Shown: in pieces, positions 6,609-12,973 of the stretch
Layout: each line of letters begins with the position of its first letter
How positions within the stretch are numbered: the first letter of the stretch is position 1
Assembly: GCA_028717165.1 (NCBI GenBank)
Contig: JAQUOK010000031.1
Span: 1 to 12,973 of the forward strand
Direction: 5' to 3'
DNA length: 12,973 bases
DNA from: Victivallaceae bacterium
Lineage (GTDB): Bacteria > Verrucomicrobiota > Lentisphaeria > Victivallales > Victivallaceae
Program-made: the position numbers and the translations under genes
The notes under the pieces: generated by a model
Seen by the model: the letters and a program-made list of their open reading frames with translations, nothing else
The model's database searches: none
What the model was told of the DNA's origin: nothing

Positions 6609-7238
6609 ATGTATAGACTGATCAGTTTAGGCGCCCTGCTTGCCTTTATGGCCGCGGGCTGTATAAATTATCACTATAAAGGCGCCAAATTCGAACCGAC
6701 GGCAAAGGCCAATATTTATGAAAATGAAAAGAGCGTTCCCGATCAGAAATATCTGGTAATGGGCAGATGCGTCGCCTCCGGACGCTACAGCGAAGTTACC
6801 CGCGAGGAAATATACATCCGTCTCCAGAAGGAAGCTGAAAAACAGGGCGCCGACGCCGTCCTGATCACCGCCTACCAGATCGTTCCCACGGGATTTTCCG
6901 AAGAAAGCCTTCTGGGACAGGACTCCGTGAGTCTGTGGTCGGAGGGAAGCGTAACGAATTCCGGCTGGAACCAGCTTTATGACAATTTCGACCAGTATTA
7001 CGGCCAGATCGGCCAAAAGGATAAAAGTACGACGCCGCTTTCCTATACGCGGATCGTCCGGGCGTCATTCCTGAAATACGACAAAAACCTGCCTAAAGAT
7101 TTTGATATGGCGGCATTCGAGAAGAAATGGCACAAATGGTCAAAATCCCTGAATAAGATCAAACAGCCTGTACCCGTAAAACCCCCGGCCACGACGAAAA
7201 CGAAACGTGATATCGTGAACTTCCGGGATATGAATTGA
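6609..7238 (+). CDS. Lipoprotein of unknown function
   Basis: 209 residues with a lipoprotein signal: short basic start, hydrophobic run, and lipobox MAAGC, so Cys18 should be acylated after cleavage by signal peptidase II. Residue +2 is Ile, giving no Asp retention signal, so outer membrane is likely. The segment ~47-92 (KYLVMGRCVASG, then REEIYIRLQKEAEKQGADAVLITAYQIVP) has the strand-helix-strand pattern with a GADAV-type turn seen in small lipoproteins that sort peptides or sense the envelope; I cannot name the family. The middle is rich in Gly, Ser, Tyr and Asn; the C-terminus is Pro/Lys/Thr-rich (PVPVKPPATTKTKR), possibly a flexible envelope linker. Start ATG has GGAAGG six bases upstream. 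It leads a three-gene unit; the next gene begins 24 bases after its stop. Confidence 0.82.
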   Translation: MYRLISLGALLAFMAAGCINYHYKGAKFEPTAKANIYENEKSVPDQKYLVMGRCVASGRYSEVTREEIYIRLQKEAEKQGADAVLITAYQIVPTGFSEESLLGQDSVSLWSEGSVTNSGWNQLYDNFDQYYGQIGQKDKSTTPLSYTRIVRASFLKYDKNLPKDFDMAAFEKKWHKWSKSLNKIKQPVPVKPPATTKTKRDIVNFRDMN

Positions 7239-7262
7239 TATGATATTTTTTTGAGGTGCGCT

Positions 7263-8120
7263 ATGAAAAAGCAGCAAATCACTTTCGAGTTTTTCGGAAA
7301 TGAACAGGAAAACGATAATACGTCCGAAACAGCTCACCATACTGATGACGCCCTTGCCGCACAAACTCTGCCGGAAACGACGGACACCGGGCAGGCGCTG
7401 ACGCCGTTCAGAATGCGCCAGGCGGCGCTTAAATGGCTGGCGAAGCAGAACCCCTGCGGCATCGGGACGAAAGTAGCTACCCGCATATCAAAATATCAGG
7501 TCGATGTCGCCGCTTTCTGGTCATTGCCGGCCGGGGCTCGGCGCCGGGTTGAAAAGACCGTCCTGGTGGAAATCCGCAATAACCGCGACCATTGCTGGCC
7601 CGACTGCAGCAACCGGGAAGCCATTCTGAAAAAGATCCGGGATCTGAAGGCGGAAAGAACCGCCCTGGAAAAACTGATCCGGCAGGACGAACCGGAATTG
7701 AAAGCGAGCGATACCCTGTTCGAGGAATATGAATGCTGGGACTACGAAAAGAGCCGGAACCCGCAATATCATGACTGTCTGGCCAAACTGGAGGAGCTCC
7801 AGCACAGTTTATATAAAGGCAGCCGCCTGGAACTGATCAGGCAGTCCCAGACCGCCGATTTCATTTATGTCGCTCTTCCGGAAGGTACGATCCATGCCGA
7901 TGAACTTATTGACGGCATAGGCCTGCTGGCGATAAAGGACGACCTCGAAATAGTGGAAATAAAACCCCCGGACGCGTTGATCTGCAATGCCCAAAACCGG
8001 AATCATATAGTTCAGAATATCGCTGTTGCCTGCCGCAAAAGCCTGCTTTTCGCCAACGGCGTAAATTTATCGAACGATCGGATATTCATTACCAATCCGC
8101 CACGAAGAAGACGTAAATAA
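7263..8120 (+). CDS. Possible PD-(D/E)XK (MmcB-like) fold protein with coiled-coil insertion
   Basis: 285 residues from ATG 7263, which has GAGGT at 7253-7257; an in-frame TTG at 7251 is upstream of that site and unlikely. The N-terminal ~45 residues are polar and low-complexity. Then comes MRQAALKWLAK...TRISKYQVDVAAFW (51-86) and KTVLVEIRNN (98-107), a helix-strand-Asp...ExR order like the MmcB/DUF1052 branch of PD-(D/E)XK proteins, with Asp81 and Glu103 in the catalytic places but Arg105 where Lys is usual. A charged coiled-coil-like stretch ~115-185 interrupts, after which the typical MmcB tail resumes: ADFIYVALPEG, GIGLLAIKDDLEIVEIKPP (198-236). The family call is by pattern memory only and is an inference. 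It ends in a basic RRRRK tail. Its TAA overlaps the next ATG by one base (TAATG), so translation is probably coupled. Confidence 0.8.
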   Translation: MKKQQITFEFFGNEQENDNTSETAHHTDDALAAQTLPETTDTGQALTPFRMRQAALKWLAKQNPCGIGTKVATRISKYQVDVAAFWSLPAGARRRVEKTVLVEIRNNRDHCWPDCSNREAILKKIRDLKAERTALEKLIRQDEPELKASDTLFEEYECWDYEKSRNPQYHDCLAKLEELQHSLYKGSRLELIRQSQTADFIYVALPEGTIHADELIDGIGLLAIKDDLEIVEIKPPDALICNAQNRNHIVQNIAVACRKSLLFANGVNLSNDRIFITNPPRRRRK

Positions 8121-9841
8121 TGTCCAGGTTTTTACTGAAAATACGTTATCTGATTGAATATATCGCCTGTCTTGGAGCTTATTTTCTGCTGAAATTGCAA
8201 CCTCACTTCATAGTCAAGGCGATCGCCTGGTTCTGGGGAACGTTCACCTACCGCCTGCCGCAGGTAAGCAAACTGGTAAACGCCAATATAAAAACGGTTT
8301 TCCCGGAAAAAAACATGCGGGAAGTAAAACGCATCGGGCGCGCAAGCATGATCAACATGCTTCTCAATATCTTTGAATTTCTCTGGATGGTGAACCGGCG
8401 GAAGCGAATCGAAAAGTATACCCGGATCGCCCCGGAAACCGTCAAAGTCCTGACGGAATATGCGGCGGGCGGCGCCCGTTTAATTATGGTCAACCCGCAT
8501 CTCGGCAGCTGGGAGGCGTCCGGCCTGATGGTGCCTTATTACCTCGACATGAAACTGGCGGCCGTCGCCACTCCGCTCGATAATCCGTATCTCAATAAGT
8601 TTTTCAACTCCGGCAACCGGGAAAAAACCTGCGGAATGCGGATTATTTTTTCACAGGGCGCGATCCGCTCGGCGATAAAAGCCATGCGCGAAGGTATGAA
8701 CATCGGGCTCCTGATAGACCAGAATACCAAAGTCAGGGCCGGCGGCATTTTCGTTGATTTTTTCGGACTTCCGGTTCCTTCCAGTAAAGCTCCCGCGGAA
8801 CTCGCCCGTTTCGCGCTCAACAACAAGATCAGAACCGAGATAGTTTTCGGGGTTTCCCTGCGCGATGAAAACGGGATTTTAATCGGCCGGATCCGGTCTT
8901 TAAAAAAGCCGTTCGAACAATATGAAGACAGGGAAATGATTCAGGAACTGACGAACATATCGGAAGAATTCATCCGTAAATATCCCGAACAGTACCTGTG
9001 GCTTTACAAACGTTTCGCCCACATCCCGGCAGATATTGAAGAAGAACGCAAAGCGCGCTACCCGTTTTACGCCCGGACGGTAAAAAAATCTTTTTACTCC
9101 AGAGTGAAAGGCCGGCCTGCTCGGTTTAACCCATACCATGACATTGCTTTCACCGGAGAATTTTTCATCCCCGGTAAAGTGGATAGGCGAATAGAAGCGG
9201 ACCATATGGAACGGTACCGTTTTGCGTGCAGACTGGCGGCGGGAAAATCCGTACTTGATATAGCATGCGGTGTAGGATATTCCGGGCCATTGTTTATGAA
9301 GGCCGGAGCCGCCAGTTATGACGGTGTGGATATAAATGAAAGATCGATTGAATACGCGAACTGCGTTTATCGTTCAGACCGTAATATTAATTATCATGTC
9401 GGGGATATTTGTTCGTTCAGTCATGATAAAACGTTTGATTTGATAACTTGCTATGAAACAATCGAACATGTAAAAAATTACGAGTCTGCAATAAAAAATC
9501 TTAATCGGCTTTTGCAGCCAAACGGATTACTGTTGATTTCATCCCCCAACCGTGCCGTAACCTCACCGGGCATTTCCTCACTTTGCGATCAGCCCGCCAA
9601 CAAATTCCACACGCAGGAATTTATCCCGGAAGAATTATTGTCCGTATTGAACGACTCCGGTTTTACCGCCGGTACAGATGATATCTATGGTCAACGCCAG
9701 AGGCGAATATACAAATATAAATTATTGAATAAAATCGCCAGGCTGGTTTTGGGAAATCCCAAAAAACACGCTTCTCCTTCAGTAACTCCCGTTAAAGATA
9801 AAGCGCCAAGATATTTTATTATCACAGCGAGAAAAGCATAA
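8120..9841 (+). CDS. Fusion: LpxL/HtrB-type lipid acyltransferase + SAM-dependent methyltransferase
   Basis: 573 residues. Residues ~1-305 form a lysophospholipid acyltransferase of the lipid A biosynthesis (LpxL/LpxM) family: an N-terminal hydrophobic helix, the catalytic HX4E motif as HLGSWE (His127, Glu132), the LLIDQN...GGIFVDFFGLPVPSSKAPAELA block (197-229), and the family's closing PEQYLWLYKRF. This family moves an acyl chain onto a lipid at the inner face of the cytoplasmic membrane. After a ~30-residue linker, ~340-573 form a complete class I methyltransferase: FTGEFFIPG and the RYRFACRLAAG lead-in typical of polysaccharide-cluster methyltransferases, motif I VLDIACGVGYSG (378-389), Asp404 of motif II, GDI (428-430), and the FDLITCYETIEHV block. 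The reading frame runs through without a stop. Both substrates are unknown; acting on one lipid or glycolipid is an inference. Start overlaps the preceding stop. Confidence 0.88.
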   Translation: MSRFLLKIRYLIEYIACLGAYFLLKLQPHFIVKAIAWFWGTFTYRLPQVSKLVNANIKTVFPEKNMREVKRIGRASMINMLLNIFEFLWMVNRRKRIEKYTRIAPETVKVLTEYAAGGARLIMVNPHLGSWEASGLMVPYYLDMKLAAVATPLDNPYLNKFFNSGNREKTCGMRIIFSQGAIRSAIKAMREGMNIGLLIDQNTKVRAGGIFVDFFGLPVPSSKAPAELARFALNNKIRTEIVFGVSLRDENGILIGRIRSLKKPFEQYEDREMIQELTNISEEFIRKYPEQYLWLYKRFAHIPADIEEERKARYPFYARTVKKSFYSRVKGRPARFNPYHDIAFTGEFFIPGKVDRRIEADHMERYRFACRLAAGKSVLDIACGVGYSGPLFMKAGAASYDGVDINERSIEYANCVYRSDRNINYHVGDICSFSHDKTFDLITCYETIEHVKNYESAIKNLNRLLQPNGLLLISSPNRAVTSPGISSLCDQPANKFHTQEFIPEELLSVLNDSGFTAGTDDIYGQRQRRIYKYKLLNKIARLVLGNPKKHASPSVTPVKDKAPRYFIITARKA

Positions 9842-9849
9842 AGAATGGT

Positions 9850-9876
9850 AACCGGCCGGTCGACCGGTTTCTTTAA
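9850..9876 (+). terminator. Probable intrinsic terminator of the lipoprotein operon
   Basis: Nine bases after the fusion gene's stop, AACCGG (9850-9855) pairs with CCGGTT (9864-9869) around an 8-base loop; the inner 12 bases 9856-9867 are themselves a perfect palindrome, so an alternative fold exists. The T-run that follows (TTTCTTTAAA) is broken by a C, making this a weak but well-placed terminator. Confidence 0.5.
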
Positions 9877-9879
9877 ATA

Positions 9880-10025
9880 AGGTTTGAAAGTCAGGAAATA
9901 GGGGCTGCCTTGCTCAATCGCAGTCAAGTAGTGCCGTGTCTCGATGAGACCGGCGACATGAAACGTCAAGTATAAGACAAAGATGCTGAGGCATATGAAC
10001 TTAACCGGCTGCGCCGGGACTTTTT
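9880..10025 (+). ncRNA. Candidate structured RNA or group II intron domain-I remnant
   Basis: No protein is encoded. Read on the plus strand the segment shows closely spaced hairpins: GGCTGC/GCAGTC (9903-9908, 9920-9925, one G-T pair); GCCG-T-GTCTC closed by GAT and matched by GAGAC-CGGC (9933-9954), nine pairs with one bulged T; ATGC/GCAT with a four-base loop (9983-9994); and a final CCGGC/GCCGG (10005-10017) before TTTTT. The start (TTTGAAAGTCAGG, then GGGGCTGCC) and phrases such as GTCAAGTAG and GACATGAAACGTC recall the 5' domain I of bacterial group II introns, but this is memory-based resemblance and no reverse transcriptase gene follows. It could equally be a free ncRNA with its own terminator. 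Confidence 0.33.
10005..10025 (+). terminator. Intrinsic terminator-like hairpin
   Basis: A five-pair GC-only stem, CCGGC (10005-10009) and GCCGG (10013-10017), closes a three-base loop, then GAC and five T (10021-10025). It would stop transcription entering from the candidate RNA before yhaO, whose start lies about 138 bases further on. Confidence 0.5.
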
Positions 10026-10051
10026 ACGTGTTACAAGTTACGTGTTACGTG
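10026..10051. repeat. Direct repeat ACGTGTTAC x2
   Basis: ACGTGTTAC at 10026-10034 is repeated exactly at 10040-10048 (14-base period) with AAGTT between and a partial third copy GTG after. It directly abuts the T-run of the terminator-like hairpin. Confidence 0.6.
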
Positions 10052-10080
10052 CTAAGAAAAAAACAAACTCAAAATAAAAA

Positions 10081-10109
10081 AATGATTCTGTCACCAATGA
10101 TTCTGTCAC
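10081..10109. repeat. Tandem direct repeat AATGATTCTGTCAC x2
   Basis: A 14-base unit occurs exactly at 10081-10094 and again at 10096-10109 with one C between (15-base period), in an A-rich run 54 bases upstream of yhaO. It may be a binding-site pair or a genome-wide intergenic repeat. Confidence 0.7.
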
Positions 10110-10162
10110 AAAAAAAGAGACTTTGCAGCAGTCAAAATAACAAATTCCTATAAGATTAAATT

Positions 10163-11416
10163 ATGAGTTCAGTAAAATTCATTCATTGCGCGGACCTGCA
10201 TCTGGGCAGCCCGTTCAAGGGGATCGGCAGCCGCAACCCGGAACTGGCGGCGGCGCTGGCAGCGGCGACTTTTACCGCGTTTGAAAATATTGTCGGCCTG
10301 GCGCTTGAACAAAAAGTTGATTTCCTGCTTATTGCCGGCGACGTTTTCGACAATGCGGACCGCAGTTTGAAAAGCCGGCTTTTTTTCAGGGAACAACTCG
10401 AAAAGCTGAATTCGGAAGATATAAAATGCTTTATCGTCTGCGGCAATCACGATCCGCTTTCATCCTGGTCGCGCTCCGTCGGGCTGCCCGGAAACACTTT
10501 TATTTTTGACTCGGCAAAACCGCAGACCCGCATCGTTGAACGCGGCGGCCGGGAAATTGCGGCAGTATGCGGGATGAGTTTCGGCTCTGCCAAAGTAAGC
10601 GCCAATCTCGCGGCAAAATTCAAACGGGAACGCCTCGATCTTCCGGCGATCGCCCTGCTTCACGCCAATATCGATAACAGTTCCGAAGAAAACTATGCTC
10701 CGGCCAGGCTTGCCGATCTTGAAAAAAGCAATTTTGATTACTGGGCGCTGGGCCATGTCCATTCATTCGCGGTCTTGAAAAGCGCTTTCCCGGCCGTGGT
10801 CTATCCCGGCTGTCCGCAGGGAACCAGCCCGCGCGAGACCGGGATTAAGGGCTGCTGCCTGGTTGAAATAAAAAACGGCTCCGCTCCTGAAATAAAGGAT
10901 TTCGCGGTTGACGTGATCCGTTACGCAGAGCGGGAAATCAGTATAAACGGAGTGGAAACTTTCGAAAAACTGTTTGAACTGACGAACGCGGCGGGCGAGA
11001 AACTTGCCGCTGAAAACGGCGGGCGAAAAACCGTCGTCCGTTTAAAGCTTTCCGGGCGCGGCGTTTTGAATAAAGAGCTCCGGGCCGAAACGGCAATCGG
11101 CGAACTGGAGGAACATTTTGAGCGGGAGGTCGAGGCTTTCGGCGAAATGCTCTTTCTGAACCGGATCGAACTTGCGACCGGGGATGATTATGATCTCGAA
11201 GAGCTTACCCGGAACAGCGGTTTTATCGCCGACTTAACGGCCTGTGCCGGGGAAATGACCCGGGAGGATATGGAGGAAATAAAACAGGCCGTTATGCAAA
11301 TTTACAAGCGCTGCAGAATTGACGCGAAAAGTTTCGATGAAAGCGCCCTGCCCGGAATCATCGAGGACGCGAAGCGCCTGGCTCTGGATAAACTTCTGGA
11401 GGGCGGCGGCAGATGA
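10163..11416 (+). CDS. yhaO: YhaO/SbcD-like metallophosphoesterase DNA exonuclease
   Basis: 417 residues, a calcineurin-like phosphoesterase of the Mre11/SbcD group, close in layout to Bacillus YhaO. These enzymes use two metal ions to cut DNA and work with an SMC-like ATPase. Metal-ligand motifs are complete: DLHLGS (Asp11, His13), GDVFD (Asp60), GNHD (Asn95, His96), LLHAN (His167) and GHVH (His198, His200). Residues past ~270 form the capping and partner-binding region with charged helices. The start ATG lies in AT-rich DNA with no clear Shine-Dalgarno, but it sits four residues before the first strand, so a later start would break the fold. The last codons carry the ribosome-binding site of yhaN, and the stop overlaps that gene's start as ATGA (11413-11416), indicating translational coupling and a two-subunit complex. 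Confidence 0.92.
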   Translation: MSSVKFIHCADLHLGSPFKGIGSRNPELAAALAAATFTAFENIVGLALEQKVDFLLIAGDVFDNADRSLKSRLFFREQLEKLNSEDIKCFIVCGNHDPLSSWSRSVGLPGNTFIFDSAKPQTRIVERGGREIAAVCGMSFGSAKVSANLAAKFKRERLDLPAIALLHANIDNSSEENYAPARLADLEKSNFDYWALGHVHSFAVLKSAFPAVVYPGCPQGTSPRETGIKGCCLVEIKNGSAPEIKDFAVDVIRYAEREISINGVETFEKLFELTNAAGEKLAAENGGRKTVVRLKLSGRGVLNKELRAETAIGELEEHFEREVEAFGEMLFLNRIELATGDDYDLEELTRNSGFIADLTACAGEMTREDMEEIKQAVMQIYKRCRIDAKSFDESALPGIIEDAKRLALDKLLEGGGR

Positions 11417-12973
11417 TCATCAGGAACGTGCAGATCGACAATTACGGAAAATATTCGGGCCGTTCATTCGAGGGTTTCTCCCGGGGCGTCAACGTTATTT
11501 TCGGCCCCAATGAACACGGCAAGACCACCCTGCTCGAATTTGTCCGCCGGATGCTGTTCGGTTTTCCGCCCGGAACTTACCGGAAAAACCGCTTCGCGCC
11601 GGTCAACGGCAGCAAGCCGGGCGGGCGGCTGGTCTGTGAACTCGATTCCGGTGAAGAACTGATCATTGAGCGCAGCGGCTGGACAAAAGGCGGCGCCCTT
11701 AAACTCAATAATATCGACGCCGGGCAGCGCGATTTGAGCGATCTGCTGCGCGCCGGGGAATCTTTCTATCATAATGTCTACGGGATTACCATTGAAGAAC
11801 TCTATGATATTCAGTCCCTGAACGGGGAGGACATTAAAAACCGCATTTACGGAGCCGGGCTCGATCTCGGCGGCATATCCCTGGCACAAATCAAAAGACA
11901 GCTCCAGGCGGACGCAGACCGGATCTTTAAACCCGGCGGCGCAAAACACCTTGTTCACGCGCTGAACGAACGGAAAAAAGCCTGTGAACTGCAGATAAAG
12001 AACGGTTCCGAAGACCTGAAACGCTATGAGGAAATAGCTCTTGAACAGGAAAAACTCGACCGTGACCGGGAAATCCTGCGTGACCGGATAAAGAAAATAT
12101 CCGGCTTCAGTGAATTCATCGATTATGAAAACCTGTGCCGGAAACTGAAAAACCTTCCTGACACCCCCGCCATAAATGAGGCTGACATCGAGGAATATCA
12201 GGAATTTTCGGCTGAACTCAAGGCCGTGACCGGCAAATTAACCGAAAAACGGGCAAAACAGCTTGAATTGCAGGACAGATTCAGGAATATCAAAATAAAT
12301 CCCGCCCTGCCGGAACTCGCACCCGAAATAAGCATCCTCGAACGTTCCTCCGAACGTTACCGGGCTGACCGGCAGCGGGTCGGCGAACTGGCGGAACAGA
12401 TTGACCGCCTTGCGCAGGAAACGGATGAGGCATCGCTGAATATAGCGTCGCTGTGGCTTGACGGCGAAATTCCGGAAAACTTTAATTTTACGCTGGAGTT
12501 TATCAGCGGAATCAATGAATTTGAACAGGATTTCAGCGATCTGCGCCAGAAAAGAATAACCGCTGACGCTCTATTGCAGCAGCAGGCGCACCGGAAAACC
12601 ATGCCCGGAAATCTGCTGCCTCTTATTTTTATCGGCGTCCTGGACCTGTTAATGATCGCCGCAGGCATCGTAATCAATTCCATTGCGGTAATCGCGATTG
12701 CGGCCCTGCTTGCCGTTCCCGCCGTAATCGCCGCCGCCCAGAGTTTCAGCGGAGACAGGGACGAGGACAAGAATAAGCCAGGCCCCCTGGAAAGAAAAGC
12801 CGCTGAACTTGAAACGCAGTGGCTGGAGTTCCTGGCCCGGAACGGATTTCGGGAAACCCCCGCACCGCGCGATCTGCTGAATTGCGCGGAAATATATAAA
12901 AACCGCCTGAAAAACCAAAATGATCTCGCCGCCCTGAAAAAAGAACTGGAAAACAAAAAACTCTGGCTGGCGG
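11413..12973 (+). CDS. yhaN: YhaN-like AAA/SMC-type ATPase (5' part, 3' end beyond window)
   Basis: The frame is open from ATG 11413 to the end of the window, ~520 residues seen; Bacillus YhaN is ~960, so about half is missing. The start has GGAGGG at 11398-11403 inside yhaO. The N-terminus is the ABC/RecF-like ATPase head: MIIRNVQIDNYGKYSG and Walker A GPNEHGKTT (Gly31-Thr39, Lys37); the usual form is GPNEAGKST. Residues ~170-290 and ~450-520 are charged coiled coil. Between them ~400-445 hold two hydrophobic segments (LLPLIFIGVLDLLMIAAGIV, then AVIAIAALLAVPAVIAAA), a feature of YhaN that separates it from SbcC/Rad50, which has a zinc hook and no membrane segment. Pairing with yhaO supports the call: a nuclease-ATPase complex, possibly membrane-held, in DNA repair or end processing. 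The signature and Walker B motifs are outside the window. Confidence 0.9.
   Translation, partial: MIIRNVQIDNYGKYSGRSFEGFSRGVNVIFGPNEHGKTTLLEFVRRMLFGFPPGTYRKNRFAPVNGSKPGGRLVCELDSGEELIIERSGWTKGGALKLNNIDAGQRDLSDLLRAGESFYHNVYGITIEELYDIQSLNGEDIKNRIYGAGLDLGGISLAQIKRQLQADADRIFKPGGAKHLVHALNERKKACELQIKNGSEDLKRYEEIALEQEKLDRDREILRDRIKKISGFSEFIDYENLCRKLKNLPDTPAINEADIEEYQEFSAELKAVTGKLTEKRAKQLELQDRFRNIKINPALPELAPEISILERSSERYRADRQRVGELAEQIDRLAQETDEASLNIASLWLDGEIPENFNFTLEFISGINEFEQDFSDLRQKRITADALLQQQAHRKTMPGNLLPLIFIGVLDLLMIAAGIVINSIAVIAIAALLAVPAVIAAAQSFSGDRDEDKNKPGPLERKAAELETQWLEFLARNGFRETPAPRDLLNCAEIYKNRLKNQNDLAALKKELENKKLWLA

Noticed and set aside
8120..9841. Frameshift or sequencing join making two genes look fused
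   Set aside because: The frame is continuous from ATG to stop, the linker is plausible, and no start with a Shine-Dalgarno is seen at the domain junction around 9035-9140; still listed as a test in the fusion finding.
9961..10020. TPP riboswitch (CTGAG followed by GAAC near 9985-10000)
   Set aside because: Only two short fragments agree; the remaining TPP core is missing and no thiamine gene follows.
10026..10109. CRISPR array
   Set aside because: Only two copies of each unit, units of 9 and 14 bases, no spacers of constant length and no cas gene.
12357..12956. 199-residue minus-strand open frame opposite yhaN
   Set aside because: The plus frame carries ATPase, coiled-coil and membrane features in continuity; the antisense product is a Ser/Arg/Ala-rich shadow.
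10163..12973. Novel nuclease-ATPase defence system
   Set aside because: The pair matches the well-known YhaO-YhaN/SbcD-like arrangement; nothing around it (no extra effector or mobile element) suggests anti-phage specialisation.

Overview
The window (12,973 bases, roughly half GC in genes and clearly AT-richer between them) comes from a bacterial chromosome. The gene content points to a Gram-negative cell: a periplasmic membrane-fusion adaptor, a lipobox lipoprotein and an LpxL/HtrB-type lipid acyltransferase. The EF-G at the left edge is the divergent recycling type (mitochondrial EF-G2 / spirochaete spdEFG2 style), and intergenic DNA carries short tandem repeats. I lean weakly towards the PVC superphylum (for example Lentisphaerota), but nothing in the window proves the taxon.

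Layout. 1-2429 (+): 3' two-thirds of the EF-G2-like gene, then an orphan membrane-fusion protein 14 bases later. 2426-4506 (-): purQ and, upstream of it, a class I aminotransferase; purQ converges on the adaptor gene and the two stop codons share the four bases TTAA. 4507-4759: divergent spacer with small inverted repeats. 4760-5962 (+): an 83-residue protein of unknown function, a spacer with a 7-base tandem repeat, then prmC. 5971-6285 (-): a small one-helix membrane protein convergent with prmC. 6286-6608: divergent AT-rich spacer with hairpins and a good sigma-70-like promoter. 6609-9841 (+): a tight three-gene unit of lipoprotein, possible PD-(D/E)XK/MmcB-like protein and an acyltransferase-methyltransferase fusion. 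9842-10162: non-coding, with two terminator-like hairpins, a set of closely spaced hairpins that may be an ncRNA or group II intron remnant, and two kinds of short direct repeat. 10163-12973 (+): yhaO and the 5' part of yhaN, overlapping by ATGA, a Mre11/Rad50-like nuclease-ATPase pair.

How the genes fit together. Several are ordinary housekeeping functions: ribosome recycling (EF-G2), release-factor methylation (PrmC), purine synthesis (PurQ), amino-acid transamination and DNA end processing (YhaO/YhaN). The accessory interest lies in 6609-9841, where a lipoprotein, a possible nuclease-fold protein with a coiled-coil insertion, and a two-domain acyltransferase/methyltransferase form one apparent operon; the methyltransferase half has a local GC dip. 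I see no CRISPR array, tRNA, rRNA or transposase gene, and no complete novel defence system. The most unusual items are the enzyme fusion, the possible nuclease-like insertion protein, the adaptor with a repeated C-terminal module, and the structured 9880-10025 segment.
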